NCBI RefSeq assembly: GCF_021018895.1
Contig: NC_079368.1
Coordinates: forward strand, 10,175,001-10,239,000
DNA length: 64,000 nucleotides
Reading direction: 5' to 3'
From: Seriola aureovittata
Taxonomy: Eukaryota > Chordata > Actinopteri > Carangiformes > Carangidae
This document shows positions 44,795-55,865 of the stretch, one piece after another. Below the pieces are notes generated by a model. That model worked only from the letters and a program-made list of their open reading frames with translations. It did not search any database and was not told where the DNA came from. A program made the translations under genes and the position numbers. The number at the start of each line of letters is the position of its first letter. The first letter of the stretch is position 1.

Positions 44795-45560
44795 GTTTTT
44801 TAAAGACCCCCTCCAATGAAAATCAAGATTTTAACCTTATTATCATATGGTGTTTTTTATATGACACATATAAGGCATATCATGAGTGAAATCATCTGTC
44901 ATCACAACAGCCTGGGTGTCACAGCCTACGCCGCAGACCTGTGGGACCGATCCCGTCAACTGGAGAGGTGGGGCTGTTCATATCGTATCACCATAGCATA
45001 CGAGGGATATTATGCTTGGAACACACTGCCTGCGTTGCGTGCGCATGGCAGCTGCCGTTGCTGACCTGCTACAGAAAAGCACGCGTGTGTTCACACCAGG
45101 TATGTGTCTCCTGCGTCGCTGCTACTGCCAGCTCTGCCTCTCTACATAGAGTTTGCAGGTTAATGGGGTGTTGGATTTCTTTTCATTATGAATTAATTTC
45201 TCATATATTTTTAACTGTCTCCGCATGCAGCAATATAAAAAATATATTTGGATTTTTTCACGTCTGTATCATATTCAGGTTCAGCCTAGATATGGAAAAC
45301 TATAGTGGAAGGTCAGTCTTATGTAATGCTGCTGGTAGGATGTCAATATGACATCAACAGGTCTTTTCTCTGTCTATTTCTGCCCCGACACGCATGCGTC
45401 ACACTTGAAAAGTAGGCAAGACGTCTCACGCCGCCAGTGTGTCCGTTTTAACCCGTTAAGATGGGCGCCAAAATGAAAACGAAGATGTTCTGCAACCGCC
45501 ATGTACACACCACGCATCCAGTGTGTTCCTGGCGTTGGAGGATAAGCCTCTGATACCCCT
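44795..45560. mobile_element. Unclassified MITE-like element with internal inverted repeat
   Basis: Begins near GACCCCCTCCAATGAAAATC, a sequence I associate with an abundant fish repeat. It holds a CpG-containing middle unlike its AT-rich flanks, with an imperfect inverted repeat: GGAACACACTG at 45018-45028 is the exact complement of CAGTGTGTTCC at 45519-45529. The next bases continue to pair imperfectly (TGCGTTGCGTGCGCATGGC against its counterpart in 45499-45518). CCTCCAATG near the left edge and CGTTGGAGG near 45533-45541 also pair with one mismatch. The 136-codon open frame inside (44941-45351) has no transposase motif. Probably a nonautonomous DNA transposon. Borders are approximate. Confidence 0.5.
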
Positions 45561-47546
45561 TAGGGAACTTTGCAAGTTAAGTTAGCTAAGCTGATGATTG
45601 GGACCAACGTTTATCAAACATTAAATATGATGTCATAATATAGCACATTATTAGCTGTTTGATAACCTAGTCAGCTGAATGCTCTTGTTTTCTATTGTTG
45701 TTATATTTCTAATGTTGTAGAGAGCGATAGCCTCCATTACCATTCTGATCCACTGACTTATAGGCGACCCTGTACAATTCACTCCTCTTCTTCTTTGGAG
45801 TCGGGTTCCAGTTCGTAAACTTATGCCTGAATTACTCCTATATTATCGCCTGGTGTTGTGTAGTTTACAGTAGCTAGGAAACAGAAAACAAGCAGAGGTT
45901 TGTGTTTGATGACAGAGCCTGAGCTGCAGGTGAGTGGCTGAGCGGTGGGTGGAGATAAGGGTGAGGCAATTTGCATATTCACATATTCGTAAATGCTAAA
46001 TGAGGCAAATGTGTAGTTACATCCAAGCCATTTGAAGGCCATGAGGTAATATTGTTTTATGGAAGTTTAGATGTGTAATTTTGAGGAACAGATATCTAAG
46101 CTTTTAGGGGTTTAACCAAAGCCAGGGGAGGATCTTCAAAAGCTAAAATTGTATATGACCCAATCTAGTTGTCATGTGTTTCTGACTGTTGGGAACAGCA
46201 ACTGGGCTCTCACAGAGATAACAGACTATTCCCACCCACTCAATCATCTATTTCTAGCACTGAAAAGCATTTCACGTGGTGGCCCTAATAATCTCTTACT
46301 TTACTTCCATGCAATATTTCCCGGGGCTGCGATACAATGATCACATCAGCACACATTGCATAACAGAGGAATAATGACAGCTTAGGTACAGGTACCAGCA
46401 GCAGGTAACAAACACAGCTGTTAGGGTATGCCTGCCACAGATATAGAACCAACATGCAGTCCGCAGCCACAGGTGAAGTGATGCATATTAAATTCATGTG
46501 ACATTTCACTTGAGTAATGTGTTGTGTGTGAATTCTACATTACACTAAAATAGAAAAATACTTTTTTTTAAAATCATATGTCTATTAACTCTTAACTCTA
46601 TTATGACAAATGATCAAAACAAACCAATACATGTAAACATTTATTCAACACCTATACTTCAACTTGCTAATTCATTTCATTGTTTGATAAACCACGAAAC
46701 TCTGAATCATTTGTTGAGATATGTCATCAAATGCTCCATAGGTAAACACTATTATTCAAACTTTAAACAAATAATGATGGATGGTGCTCTGCAGCCAGTG
46801 TCTCATGATAAGAAAATCATTTGAAATTTGAAAGGAGCCCTCTTATCCCCAATCACCTTGTTGCTGGTCAGAACACTTTTTCAAATAAGTTAATTGCGAC
46901 TTCGGCAGTTCAGTAAATAAAACATGAGGGTGCTTGTGCACGCAGCCTTGAATAAACATCTCCTTGAGTTAAAAAAAAAAAATGTCACAGCAATTAAACA
47001 TGCCATGTCTCAACACACTGAATGTTTAAAAAGTGATTATGTGGCCCAAACCCAGACACACAGCTTTTCACTGTATTCATGGCATTACCATAATCTATCA
47101 TAGGAGAAGCCACACATGCTCCCTTGTAGCCCCTTCTGACGGACCCACCTGGGACTAACTAGCGTGGAGCTGCGACTTCAATCTCTGGATTGGATCTGCT
47201 CTGCTCTCTCCCTTTTCTTTTTTTTCTTAACTGGGTTATCCATTCAGTTACACTCAGGACGAGAGCAGGGTTAAGAGGGGCGATGGGGGAGCACTTAGCG
47301 AGTGAAGGCCATGGTGGCAGTGCTGGAGTGTTATTTAATGAAGTAGAGGATCAGGATGCACAGTGCTGAACACACGGGGTGGTGCAGGTGGTGCTACAGG
47401 AGTTACAGTTACAGAGGCGTGTGTTTGTGTATGTTTGTGGGTGGGGGTGTTTGGCGACGGAGGTGACAGCAGGTTGTGTTGTATGTTCCACTGGGTGAGG
47501 GAAGGAGGGGAGGTGGTTGATGGTGCCGTGAGCCTGGGAGGTAGGA
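45561..47546. other. Noncoding stretch, no gene seen
   Basis: The first 300 bp may still belong to the neighbouring element. The rest is AT-rich DNA, including an A run at 46970-46982 and T-rich 47215-47226. Open frames are short and unrecognised. Confidence 0.5.
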
Positions 47547-47590
47547 GGGTGGGGGTGGGGGTGGGGGTGGGGGTGTGGGGGGTAGTGGGG
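47547..47590. repeat. (GGGGGT)n minisatellite, G-quadruplex-prone
   Basis: Four to five successive GGGGGT units, then GTGGGGGGTAGTGGGG. At least six G runs of three or more give strong G-quadruplex potential on the plus strand. Frames across it are glycine/valine or proline/threonine artefacts. Confidence 0.9.
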
Positions 47591-47714
47591 CTAATAAGAT
47601 CACTTTTTATTGGTCCACAAGCCCAGAGGAGTGTTTGTTTGTCTGCATGCATGATGGAGGGGATAAAAAGTTAATGCACATGCACTGTGGAGCAGGAGAC
47701 TGGGCTGGTCACTG

Positions 47715-47728
47715 CTGCCCCCTGCAGG
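47715..47728 (-). promoter_or_regulatory. CTCF-like site
   Basis: CTGCCCCCTGCAGG resembles the reverse complement of the vertebrate CTCF core (CCNNNAGGGGGCAG-type consensus, established). Motif occurrence alone does not show occupancy. Confidence 0.35.
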
Positions 47729-47759
47729 GCATGCTCCATCCATGTGCATGTGTCTGCGT

Positions 47760-47806
47760 ATGTTTCTGTACACGTGCATGTGCGTGTGTGTGTGAGTGTG
47801 TGTAGA
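47760..47806. repeat. Imperfect GT tract
   Basis: Alternating CACGTGCATGTGCGTGTGTG, then GTGAGTGTGTG. Purine-pyrimidine alternation, Z-DNA-prone. Confidence 0.85.
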
Positions 47807-47929
47807 AGATTTGCATTTGTATTGTTGCTCTTGTTTCCATGTCTCCTGACAGACAAATTTCACAACATAAGCTGCGGACATCTTAATGTTGATTGAGTGC
47901 TGCTACATTGTGATTTGCTAAAATTATCA

Positions 47930-47968
47930 TACACACACACGCACACACACACACAAACACACACACAT
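47930..47968. repeat. Interrupted (CA)n microsatellite
   Basis: AC dinucleotides with G and A interruptions. Confidence 0.9.
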
Positions 47969-49507
47969 AATAACAGCATTTGACCATGTAGTTCAGAATC
48001 AGTCATACTGTGCATATTCTCATTTGGCATAGCCTTCCTGTATTACGTCTTTGATTGAGCATTGCCACAAGGAAGCAAACTGCTTTCATGTCTCCACCTC
48101 ATTCTGTGAATTAATGTTATTGCAGTTTTATTTACATTATTGATCACCAGTGACTAACATTTTAATTCTACTGACTTCCTGGCCAAAGGCACTCATTTGT
48201 GAATTAGTTTGTTGAGTGTTTTTGTGCTGAGTGTGTGTGAAAGAGAAAGAGGGAACTTTTGAATGAGAGATATCCTCTTTTTTTGAGAGAGAGCAAGAGA
48301 GCTCCTTGTCACCTCAAAGTTCTGCTTCTGTGCGCGGGAAGAGATGGAGCGAGGTATCAGGGTTGGGTAGTAAAAAAAGGGAGTGGATCGGGGAGGAGGG
48401 GAGGGGTGTAAATTCAACATGGGGGGAGCTGGGTGAGGAGAATATCAATCGGGCATGCGGTGCAGAGGCAACCTGCCATGGTCCGCTCCAGGAGAAAGAT
48501 TAGAGAGGGGATCAGTGTCATCAGCAGCAGGAGAGTAATGGTGCGGGCCAGGTTCAAGGCTGGAGCCAAGAACTTATCGGCATCGCTGCCACCCCCATCC
48601 CATCACCCCCATGCCGACACCCCCTACATGAAATAGAGGTTAACCGCCAATCCAGACTTTTTCCCCCTCTTTTACTGAGGGTGAAAACTACCGCTGGGAG
48701 TCTCAGGACAATTTTTATATAGGATTAGAAAACAAAAATCAATATTTAATTATCTTTGAGCTTTTTGTGTCACTGCATCTTTAGGTCAGTATATGTTCAG
48801 GAGCCAGGGTTGCCCCGGCACTGTAAGTGAAGGAGTCGTTAAAGAGCCAGTATCTCTTTTCTTTTTTTTCTTTTTCACAGAGCTTTCATTGCACAAGGTT
48901 AAAGTTTGATGAAGGTGCTGTAGCCTTGTGGTATGAGCATGATTTTGATTGCTCAAACCTCTGAAATAAATAGGTTTTAAAATGATGGAAGTGCTGATTG
49001 TTAGATGGGAAGTTTTACACTATCTTCATTAAACCCAAACCTCGTATTGCCACAGGAATAGACATCAATGCAGCTCTATGCTTTGACATAATCTTGAACT
49101 TTTAGATTAGTTCAGTCATAAATTTTAATCTCACTCCAGAGGGATTTGCGACAAAACTATCATTGCTGGCCCTTTACGCAGCAGCATACATCCCTGCACA
49201 GCACTGCACACAGACTGCGTCTGCCCCAGTACATAAAACACTGGCTGTTTACGTGGCTCTCAGACGCTGTATTGGATTAAGGTGGCTCTTTAGCTTTTTT
49301 TTCCCTGTGGCAGTGGCCGATGAGCCTGTGGAGTGGATGTGACGGCCGCTTAAGCGGTGACAAGCAGAAGGTCAGTGTCGCTGATGAAGGAGTGAGGCCA
49401 GCTGGCCCTCTGATGTAGCCATCCTTTAAAGTACCGAGAGAATCCATCCTCTTTAAGGTGGACACCCAGACAGACATGGCCTGGAAAGACAGTTAGTAAC
49501 ACAGAGA
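47969..49507. other. Noncoding stretch, no gene seen
   Basis: Contains purine-rich DNA at 48236-48310 and 48375-48440 and T/C-rich 48850-48880. Open frames are short and unrecognised. GC-richer DNA at about 48440-48640 might be conserved but shows no clear motif cluster. Confidence 0.5.
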
Positions 49508-49527
49508 AAGAGAGAGAGAGAGAGAGG
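49508..49527. repeat. (GA)n microsatellite
   Basis: About 20 bp of AG dinucleotide in a purine-rich neighbourhood. Confidence 0.9.
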
Positions 49528-49880
49528 AGGGAGAAGAAGAGACAAAAGGAAGTGGGCAAGGTAAAAGGAGTGGCAGAGACAGAGGGCTTAAATGTCCCCA
49601 TTCTGATCAGTTCCTCTGTAGCAGGCAAAAATGTTCCCCGGTCCCCTGGGCCATTTATTAAAGTGATGAAGAGCAGAGTGGCCCACTATGAATCAGACTC
49701 TCCTGTCCGCTGTGAACTGCATAGGGATACTCATGGCCAGATACTCTCCTCACTTGATTGCGGTGATGCTTTTGTAGCTTGCAAGAGGAGCCAAGGATTG
49801 CCGTGGGAGAGTCTGAAGGCACCAGGTGAAAGGAAAGGAGAAATGAAAAGAGGCCTTTCTCTGCCAAGATGTGCATAATA

Positions 49881-50150
49881 GATTAGATTAGAGCAGATTA
49901 GATGAAACTTTAATGATCCCCCCTGGATATTGGGCCATTACATCGGTGGAAAATAAAATAAGAAAAGTGAGTTCAGAAAAACAAAAACAAACAACTGTAA
50001 AATGTTAAACTATCTGTTGAAAATAATAGAGCAAATAAATAAAAAGGCAGCTAGAAATACAGTGTATTATACAGTCTAAGTTATTCATTCACAGTTATGA
50101 GTACAGATGAATGAGCAACTATACATTGCTATTCACCTGCTATTGTGACT
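49881..50150 (+). mobile_element. Retroposon tail of TTTATTGATCCC type
   Basis: GATTAGATTAGAGCAGATTA at the left end, then GATGAAACTTTAATGATCCC and CCCTGGATATTGGGCC. The following A-rich stretch (AATAAAATAAGAAAAGTGAG, GAGCAAATAAATAAAAAGGC, ATACAGTGTATTATACAG) has the order seen in fish copies. Short GATTA units at the end resemble target-primed 3' repeats of non-LTR retrotransposons. Same orientation as the copy at 39527. No coding region remains. Confidence 0.55.
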
Positions 50151-51169
50151 AATACACAATAATGGCAGCTGTCATTTACAGGGCTATAACATGCCATGTG
50201 CCTGTAGCTATATCCAAAACACCAACCCCTTTGCCTTATTCCTGCCCTCTTTACCCACATCTGCACTCTTCATACTGTCTTTGTGAGTGTGCATGCAAGG
50301 CTGTGCTGCGCTGTGCAGAGCCAAGCTAGGCTACACCATCCATATGCCTCATTTCCCTTTATGAGAATGAGGGAAGTCCCATATGCTGATTATCCTATAT
50401 ATAGCTAGTTGTAATCATAGGCCAGTGGAAAGTAGAAGGGCTGTATGGGGATAGAGCCTCATGCAGTATCGCTGAATTATAAATGGGGAAATCATCTCCA
50501 TGTTTGGACAAGACCACTCAGAAACACAGTTTTCCGTGTGGAAGTGTTGAGTTTTTGTCCTTGTGATGTCAATGTTGTTAGCCTATCAGAACCAGTGGTA
50601 ACTTTTTTTCAAGCTTCTGACTGGCCAAAATGGCTTTACAGTTACAGTTACATCGCCATCCATTGGTCTGGCATGTTTTCGACAGTGCTTGGCCTTGTGT
50701 TTTTGCATTTCCATGTGGACTGAGTAAAAGAGGAAATCCACTGTTTCAATAAATACCCGTTTACTTCACAGTTGTGTGGCTGAGTGAATCAAGGCTTTAT
50801 ACCTCTAATTATGAGGTTTCTTCTTAAAACTCTTTCCGGTTGTAAAATCATCAGCAATTGTGAAAGATGTAGATACAGATGGAGATACACCGAAACGCTC
50901 GGCACCGCTCTAAAGCCGCTCCAGAGAAGTTCTGAAGGTGTTATTGTCGTACATATGAGTGAGCTGTCAAGATATTTCCTCCACCTAAACCCCGCTCTGT
51001 CTTTCACCTCCCTCCCCCACCACCTCTCTGCCTCTCCCCCTCTCTCTGACACCTTCCCTCAGCGTAATACACACCAGCAAGCAATCGATACATACTCAGC
51101 CGAGAGCCAGGAGGAATTGTGGCAGTGTAGGCACCACACATTACAGGGTGGCCAAGTACAATAAGCTGT
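50151..51169. other. Noncoding stretch, no gene seen
   Basis: Open frames at 50445-50723 and 50784-51164 (plus) have no recognised family. C/T-rich DNA at 50995-51060. Confidence 0.5.
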
Positions 51170-51560
51170 GGAGGGGAGAAGGAGAAGGACGAAATTGGAG
51201 CCATGGCTAAATAACAGCTTCTACGCACAGACTTCTCCCTTGATGATTGGAACGTGGTTTTACCGCGCATTAAGCCTTTATTTTTCACTGGCGGTGACGT
51301 TTATTCAAATTTGGATAGATGCTGTCATTTTGATGGAACTGACATCAATTTAGGGGCGATCTGATCCTTTTTAAAATACTCTCTCACCACCCACATTATT
51401 ATGCTTATTACTGTAGCGAATGTGATGAAATGTGCAGAGCACCACAGCAAGAGATATGCCACCACGTTTCCATAGCAACATATCACACTGCCACCGCTGC
51501 ATCATACACTTAAATGACAGACACAACCTATTAAGCCCTCTGAGATATATGAACACTGTC
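51170..51560. promoter_or_regulatory. CNE-like segment with X-box (strong candidate enhancer)
   Basis: Repeat-free for 390 bp. It includes GGCTAAATAACAGC, TTGATGATTGGAACGTGG, ACCGCGCATTAAGCC, GGTGACGTTTATTC (CRE-like TGACG plus TTTATT), ATTATTATGCTTATTACTG, the RFX-type X-box at 51466-51479 and CTATTAAGCCC. Overlapping short frames are not convincing. Mixed GC content with TAAT/ATTA words suits conserved regulatory DNA. Conservation is not measured. Confidence 0.4.
51466..51479. promoter_or_regulatory. RFX X-box-like motif
   Basis: GTTTCCATAGCAAC. On the minus strand it reads GTTGCTATGGAAAC, which fits the RFX X-box consensus of two RGYAAC-like half-sites in opposite orientation (established). 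RFX factors commonly act at ciliary and neural genes. Here it sits in a candidate enhancer, not at a recognisable promoter. Confidence 0.5.
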
Positions 51561-53504
51561 TGTTTGCATGCCAGCGAGAGTGTTAGTGTGTCAGTCTACA
51601 CCGCCATGAGTATGTACGTGTTTCAACTTCCCATTTTTCTGCTAAGCAACCAAACCTCAACAAGGGAATACCACTTTAAGTCTTTTCTTGTAGAAAATGT
51701 AATTGATTTTGATTTGATTGGTTGAAAAATTTGTTTATTTCATTTGTCCCAGGGTGCAATTCCCTACAAGCTGTGTAGTTATTGCGTGAAGAAGGGCCTT
51801 AACCAGAATAGGTGGAGTGAAGCCAAATGTATTGTCATGACAAACAACAGATTCAGTATATGGCAACACTGTGGTCCAGTCGGTATCAAAGTAGCCTAAT
51901 AGAGACGAATGTCTGAGTGGCTGCTGTTTGTTGCCCAAATTCTATAAAATTGTCAGCCGTTATATATAAAACATTCTTTGCCATCCGAGTGTAGCTACTT
52001 TAAAAGGGAGAAAGTCATAACTTAGAACATTACAAACAAATATTATCATTTGCACACTGGGTGAGCAAGAATGACTCAATGCAAGCGGAGAAGTTGCACT
52101 TTAATACCATCAGGTAAACATTACAAATTCTATATCTGTCATGCAACAAACTGTTCTTCAAAGTCAAAGCCAGTTTTTTGTTCTTTCAGTATTCTTGTCA
52201 CACATTAGGTGAGCCACCACAGTCTCTAACACAGGTGAGCCAGTATGATACAGCTATACATCAGTGGTTGTGAACCACTTTATTTTACTTTTAATGAATG
52301 AAGATCATTGTATTCAAAAGCTTGAAACATAACAACCAGGCACATGTGTGACATATTATATAAGTTATTAATAAGTACCACTCTTGCATCCAAATAAGTG
52401 CCATTGTATTTTGACATTTTAACCACAACCATCGAGCTGTAAAACCCTGAAGTACAATCATGATTCAGTCTCTTCTGTTCATGTAAGGCACTTGTTAATG
52501 TTACTTACCTTTATAGAGCTGCACTTGTTCCTCATGGCGCATTAATGAAAAAAGAAAATCAGTGACAGCAGTTCAGTGCACACGCATCTATTCTGTAATA
52601 ATAGTGAAACTGTATTCACAGAATAAAAATATGTTGTATGCAGGTGATTCACATTAATTGATATTGTGAAATAAACAAACATGTTTTTGTACACTGTGAG
52701 CAAGTGTGCCACTGTTTTATTCAGACTATGCAACAGCTGTTTTCTAATCATAAATTTAAAACGAGCACGCTGTACACTGCGTTAGTTTGTGTTTGTTCTG
52801 TGTCTGATTGTTGGTTAAAGCACTTCACCGTTTAAGCCTCCTGCTGGTTTAAAGATCCCCTGAAGTTACTGAAAGAAAAAGGCCTCCAGCATCATCAGTC
52901 TTTCTGATTACAATCAGTGGCATCCAGACGACAGCATTTGGAAAGAATTAGATGCAAAACACCTGTCATTTTACCACAGGAATTCAGACAGAAAAAAAAC
53001 AAAAAAAACCCCAACAAAAATAAGACGTTGAAGGAGTTTGAGACAGTCATAGAAGTCATTTTTATTTTCCATATCTTGACTTTCTAACAGCATTTCACCT
53101 CTGCACATTCACAGTGAAGGACACGGGTGCTGGACGGACTCTTTATGTTACAACACTGTAATTTTCTGATTTTAGTCATGTAATGGTAATAATTTATAGC
53201 GTCAACACTGAGGCCACAGCCCAAATACACTTTGTAATGTTCTAATTACCACCGCTCACGGCCTAGTAACCTAAATTGTTTTGTAAAAGGTTGAATGTGA
53301 CTCATCAGAAGAGTCCAGTCACTTCTCTGGTCTGTACTGCAGCAGCAGTGCGGCCCACACCCAGTCTGAGCCATGGGCAGACCACCATGATCTCAGCTTT
53401 GCTGTAAATATTTCAAGTCCGAGAGACTGTTAACTATCAAAGTCTTGCGAGTGACCACATCCAAGCAGCCTGGGGACATGTGTGCATCACCCACACTCAC
53501 AGAT
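51561..53504. other. Noncoding stretch, no gene seen
   Basis: AT-rich DNA with A-rich words near 52990-53010. No gene, RNA or recognised repeat. Confidence 0.55.
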
Positions 53505-53558
53505 TCACACACACAGACACACACACACACAGACACACACACACACACACACACACAC
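53505..53558. repeat. (CA)n/(CAGA)n microsatellite
   Basis: AC dinucleotides with two AGAC interruptions, about 54 bp. Confidence 0.95.
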
Positions 53559-53659
53559 CCTCAGTTATGTTTGCTTAACAGGATGGGGAGCAAGTATCAA
53601 AGAGTCTTCCTTACAGGCATTAAACTGAAGATACTGTCTGCAGTTAAGAATTAAAATGA

Positions 53660-53925
53660 GTTTCCATTAATCCGTGCTCTGCTTTTATTCACTTTCACTT
53701 TGTCTATTGCTTTTCTATTTATCTCTTCTCTCTCTTCTTCTGTCCTCTTACATCTGTATCCGCTGCTGTGTGTCTCCGTCTGGGCTAAACATGCTCTTTG
53801 CCTCCAATTTATCTGCCCCACCTCCTCCTCCTCTCCACCACCCCCTACCCGATCTTCACCTTCATCTCTCTCTCTCTCTCTCACTCTCGTCATCTATCCT
53901 CACCCCTTCTTCCTCATAGATTGAC
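53660..53925. repeat. Polypyrimidine tract with (TC)n
   Basis: About 265 bp mostly C and T, with a perfect TCTCTC core at 53864-53882. The minus-strand frame here is arginine/glutamate-rich simple sequence. Confidence 0.75.
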
Positions 53926-53999
53926 TCTTTCCAATTACATGAGCAGTTTCTTCAATCACACTGTAACAAATTACCTGACAAATTAAAAAAAACACCAGT

Positions 54000-54215
54000 G
54001 ATATTTCTGGGCTTTAGCATGGGCCATTCTTACCCTTAATGAAATTTGCTAAGCCATACATCAGGAGTGTGTTGTCAGCCACGTATAGCTCTTCAAATCT
54101 TCCCGTTTCCCCCTGCTGTTTAATATGCTTTATACAGATAATTATTTCCACAAGAAAAGCGCATCTCAATAGCTGGTGCTCTTGCTGTTTTCTCATATTA
54201 CCCATTAATTTAGCT
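54000..54215. promoter_or_regulatory. CNE-like segment (candidate enhancer)
   Basis: Words include GGGCTTTAGCATGGGCC, CCCTTAATGAAATTTGC, GTTTAATATGCTTTATAC, GATAATTATTTCC and ACCCATTAATTTAGC. Several TAAT/ATTA sites in repeat-free DNA. Appearance only. Confidence 0.35.
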
Positions 54216-54713
54216 CAACTTTTCCTTTTTTTTTTTCAAAACACCAGTGGATTAAAGGGAAATGTTTGTGCATGCCTATTTGCCGCATATCTTGGGCAGT
54301 CGGAACATTACACCACCAACATGTAAAGGTAATTTCAGTGATTAAAGACTTATATAATCAGAGGCAGGTTCAGTGTTCGTTAATGTTAGTCTATTTAAAT
54401 ATTCTTCAGCGCTGCCGAGCACACCTCAGAGGTTTCTCCCTGTGCTGAATTGAATGTTTAGAACATTTGAAAAATTCATGAATAATATTTTTCTGCTGTT
54501 CCAGGATTAATCACAGAATAAATTTACTTGTGAAAGGATTTTCAGGAGTCTGAGAGGTGAGATTAAATGATTCAGGGTGCAGACAAATATATGTACCTGT
54601 GAACATCCATATTTCAAATGTAACCGCATGCTCATTTTTCACATTGTGTATTCACTTTAACATCCCACTCTAAATTGAGTTATAGAGGTAATGTTTCCTG
54701 TTGCACACGACAT
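54216..54713. other. Noncoding stretch, no gene seen
   Basis: A T run at about 54227-54236 followed by ordinary DNA. AT-rich words at about 54465-54530 are mildly CNE-like. Nothing firm. Confidence 0.5.
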
Positions 54714-54738
54714 TGTGTGTGTGTGTGTGTGTGTGTGC
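54714..54738. repeat. (GT)12 microsatellite
   Basis: About 25 bp of uninterrupted GT. Confidence 0.95.
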
Positions 54739-55739
54739 TGTAGGTGGGTGGGCATAGTTGTGTTTTACTGCACATGCTGATTTGAGTTTACTTCTGCTTG
54801 ACGTTCAAAGGCTCATTGGGAGAAGTAGCTTGACAACAGGCCAAATGACATACTGTAGCTACCTAGATACAGTGTCAATAGCTGGCATGCTAATGTAAGT
54901 AAATATTGAGTGTACTTAATGTTGGACATGTTATGTCATGTAGTAATTTACAATAGGCAGCGCAGCTACATATCTGCAGCCAGTACACAGACTGAAAGCA
55001 TCAACTGCTTGTACTGCATCATGATAACAGGGAGTATTATTGAGGTGTTATGACTTTTTATGTCATGTTTTGTGCTGCTTTTTTTCCTTGTATTGCACTA
55101 ATGGCCTATTGAACCTGCCAATTCACGTTCAGCTGAGTGTGCGAAAGCCCTCCTTGTTGTGAAAGGTCTTATCATTATGAACAGCTTACGGCGTCTCGGC
55201 CTGTACACAGCCTGAATACCGGCACCGAGTTTGCAAGCAATTTTTCCGTGAAGAGAAACATTCCATCCAGAGGAGGGATTCCTGGTGCTGGATGGGGCAC
55301 AGGACGCAGAAAGCAGATGCTGGTGTTGGAGCAGAGCCAACATGTGCAGGAGACCAGGGACCCGGATGGTGCGCATGAACACAGAGAGAGAAATGTTTGC
55401 TTTTTAGATGTGAGTTTCAAATGGTGGGAGAGCTATAAAAAGCACGTCCAGAACTGAGTCTCAAAGTCAAGGCCAGAGGCCTGTCAGACGAGCACATATG
55501 CAGCACTGCTCAATTCTGGAAACATATTCCTGCTGTAGTTACACTTCTTCCTTTTCTAAACCTTCTGTGAATACAGTACTTTACTATGGTAATATTTTAC
55601 AGTAATTGCTACTGTACAGTACATACAGTAAGATGTTTCTGAAAATTACATCGCCTAAATTTTCTGATGAAAAGTGGGTCTGCAAAAGAGAAGAGCATTA
55701 CAAACTGTAACACTGTAGCCGTGCCCTATTTAACTAAAT
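54739..55739. other. Noncoding stretch, no gene seen
   Basis: A moderately GC-rich part at 55130-55440 carries open frames in one plus and two minus frames with no recognised motif. AT-rich DNA elsewhere. Confidence 0.5.
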
Positions 55740-55865
55740 TAAAATTTAGTTTGTTACCATTGGTCAGAGCCAGGTTCCAGTCTACGTGCTAAGCTAAGAT
55801 AAATGGCTGCTGTCTATAGCTTCAATAGTTTCAATTCTTAACAACATCATTCAGAGAAGTCTGAG
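55740..55865 (+). mobile_element. Fragment of the 'agccagg...gtgctaagctaag' repeat
   Basis: CATTGGTCAGAGCCAGG, TTCCAGTCTACGTGCTAAGC, TAAGATAAATGGCTGCTG and CTATAGCTTCAATAG occur in the same order as a repeat I remember as extremely common in percomorph fish (AGAGCCAGGCTAGC ... CCAGTCTTTATGCTAAGC ... CCGGCTGCTGGCTGTAGCTT). Some inner segments are missing. Old fragment; class not known to me. Confidence 0.6.

Noticed and set aside
44941..45351. 136-codon plus frame rich in cysteine
   Set aside because: It lies inside the MITE-like element, has no transposase signature and no start context. Likely chance.
47335..47652. Proline/threonine-rich and glycine/valine-rich frames on both strands
   Set aside because: Both are produced by the (GGGGGT)n minisatellite.
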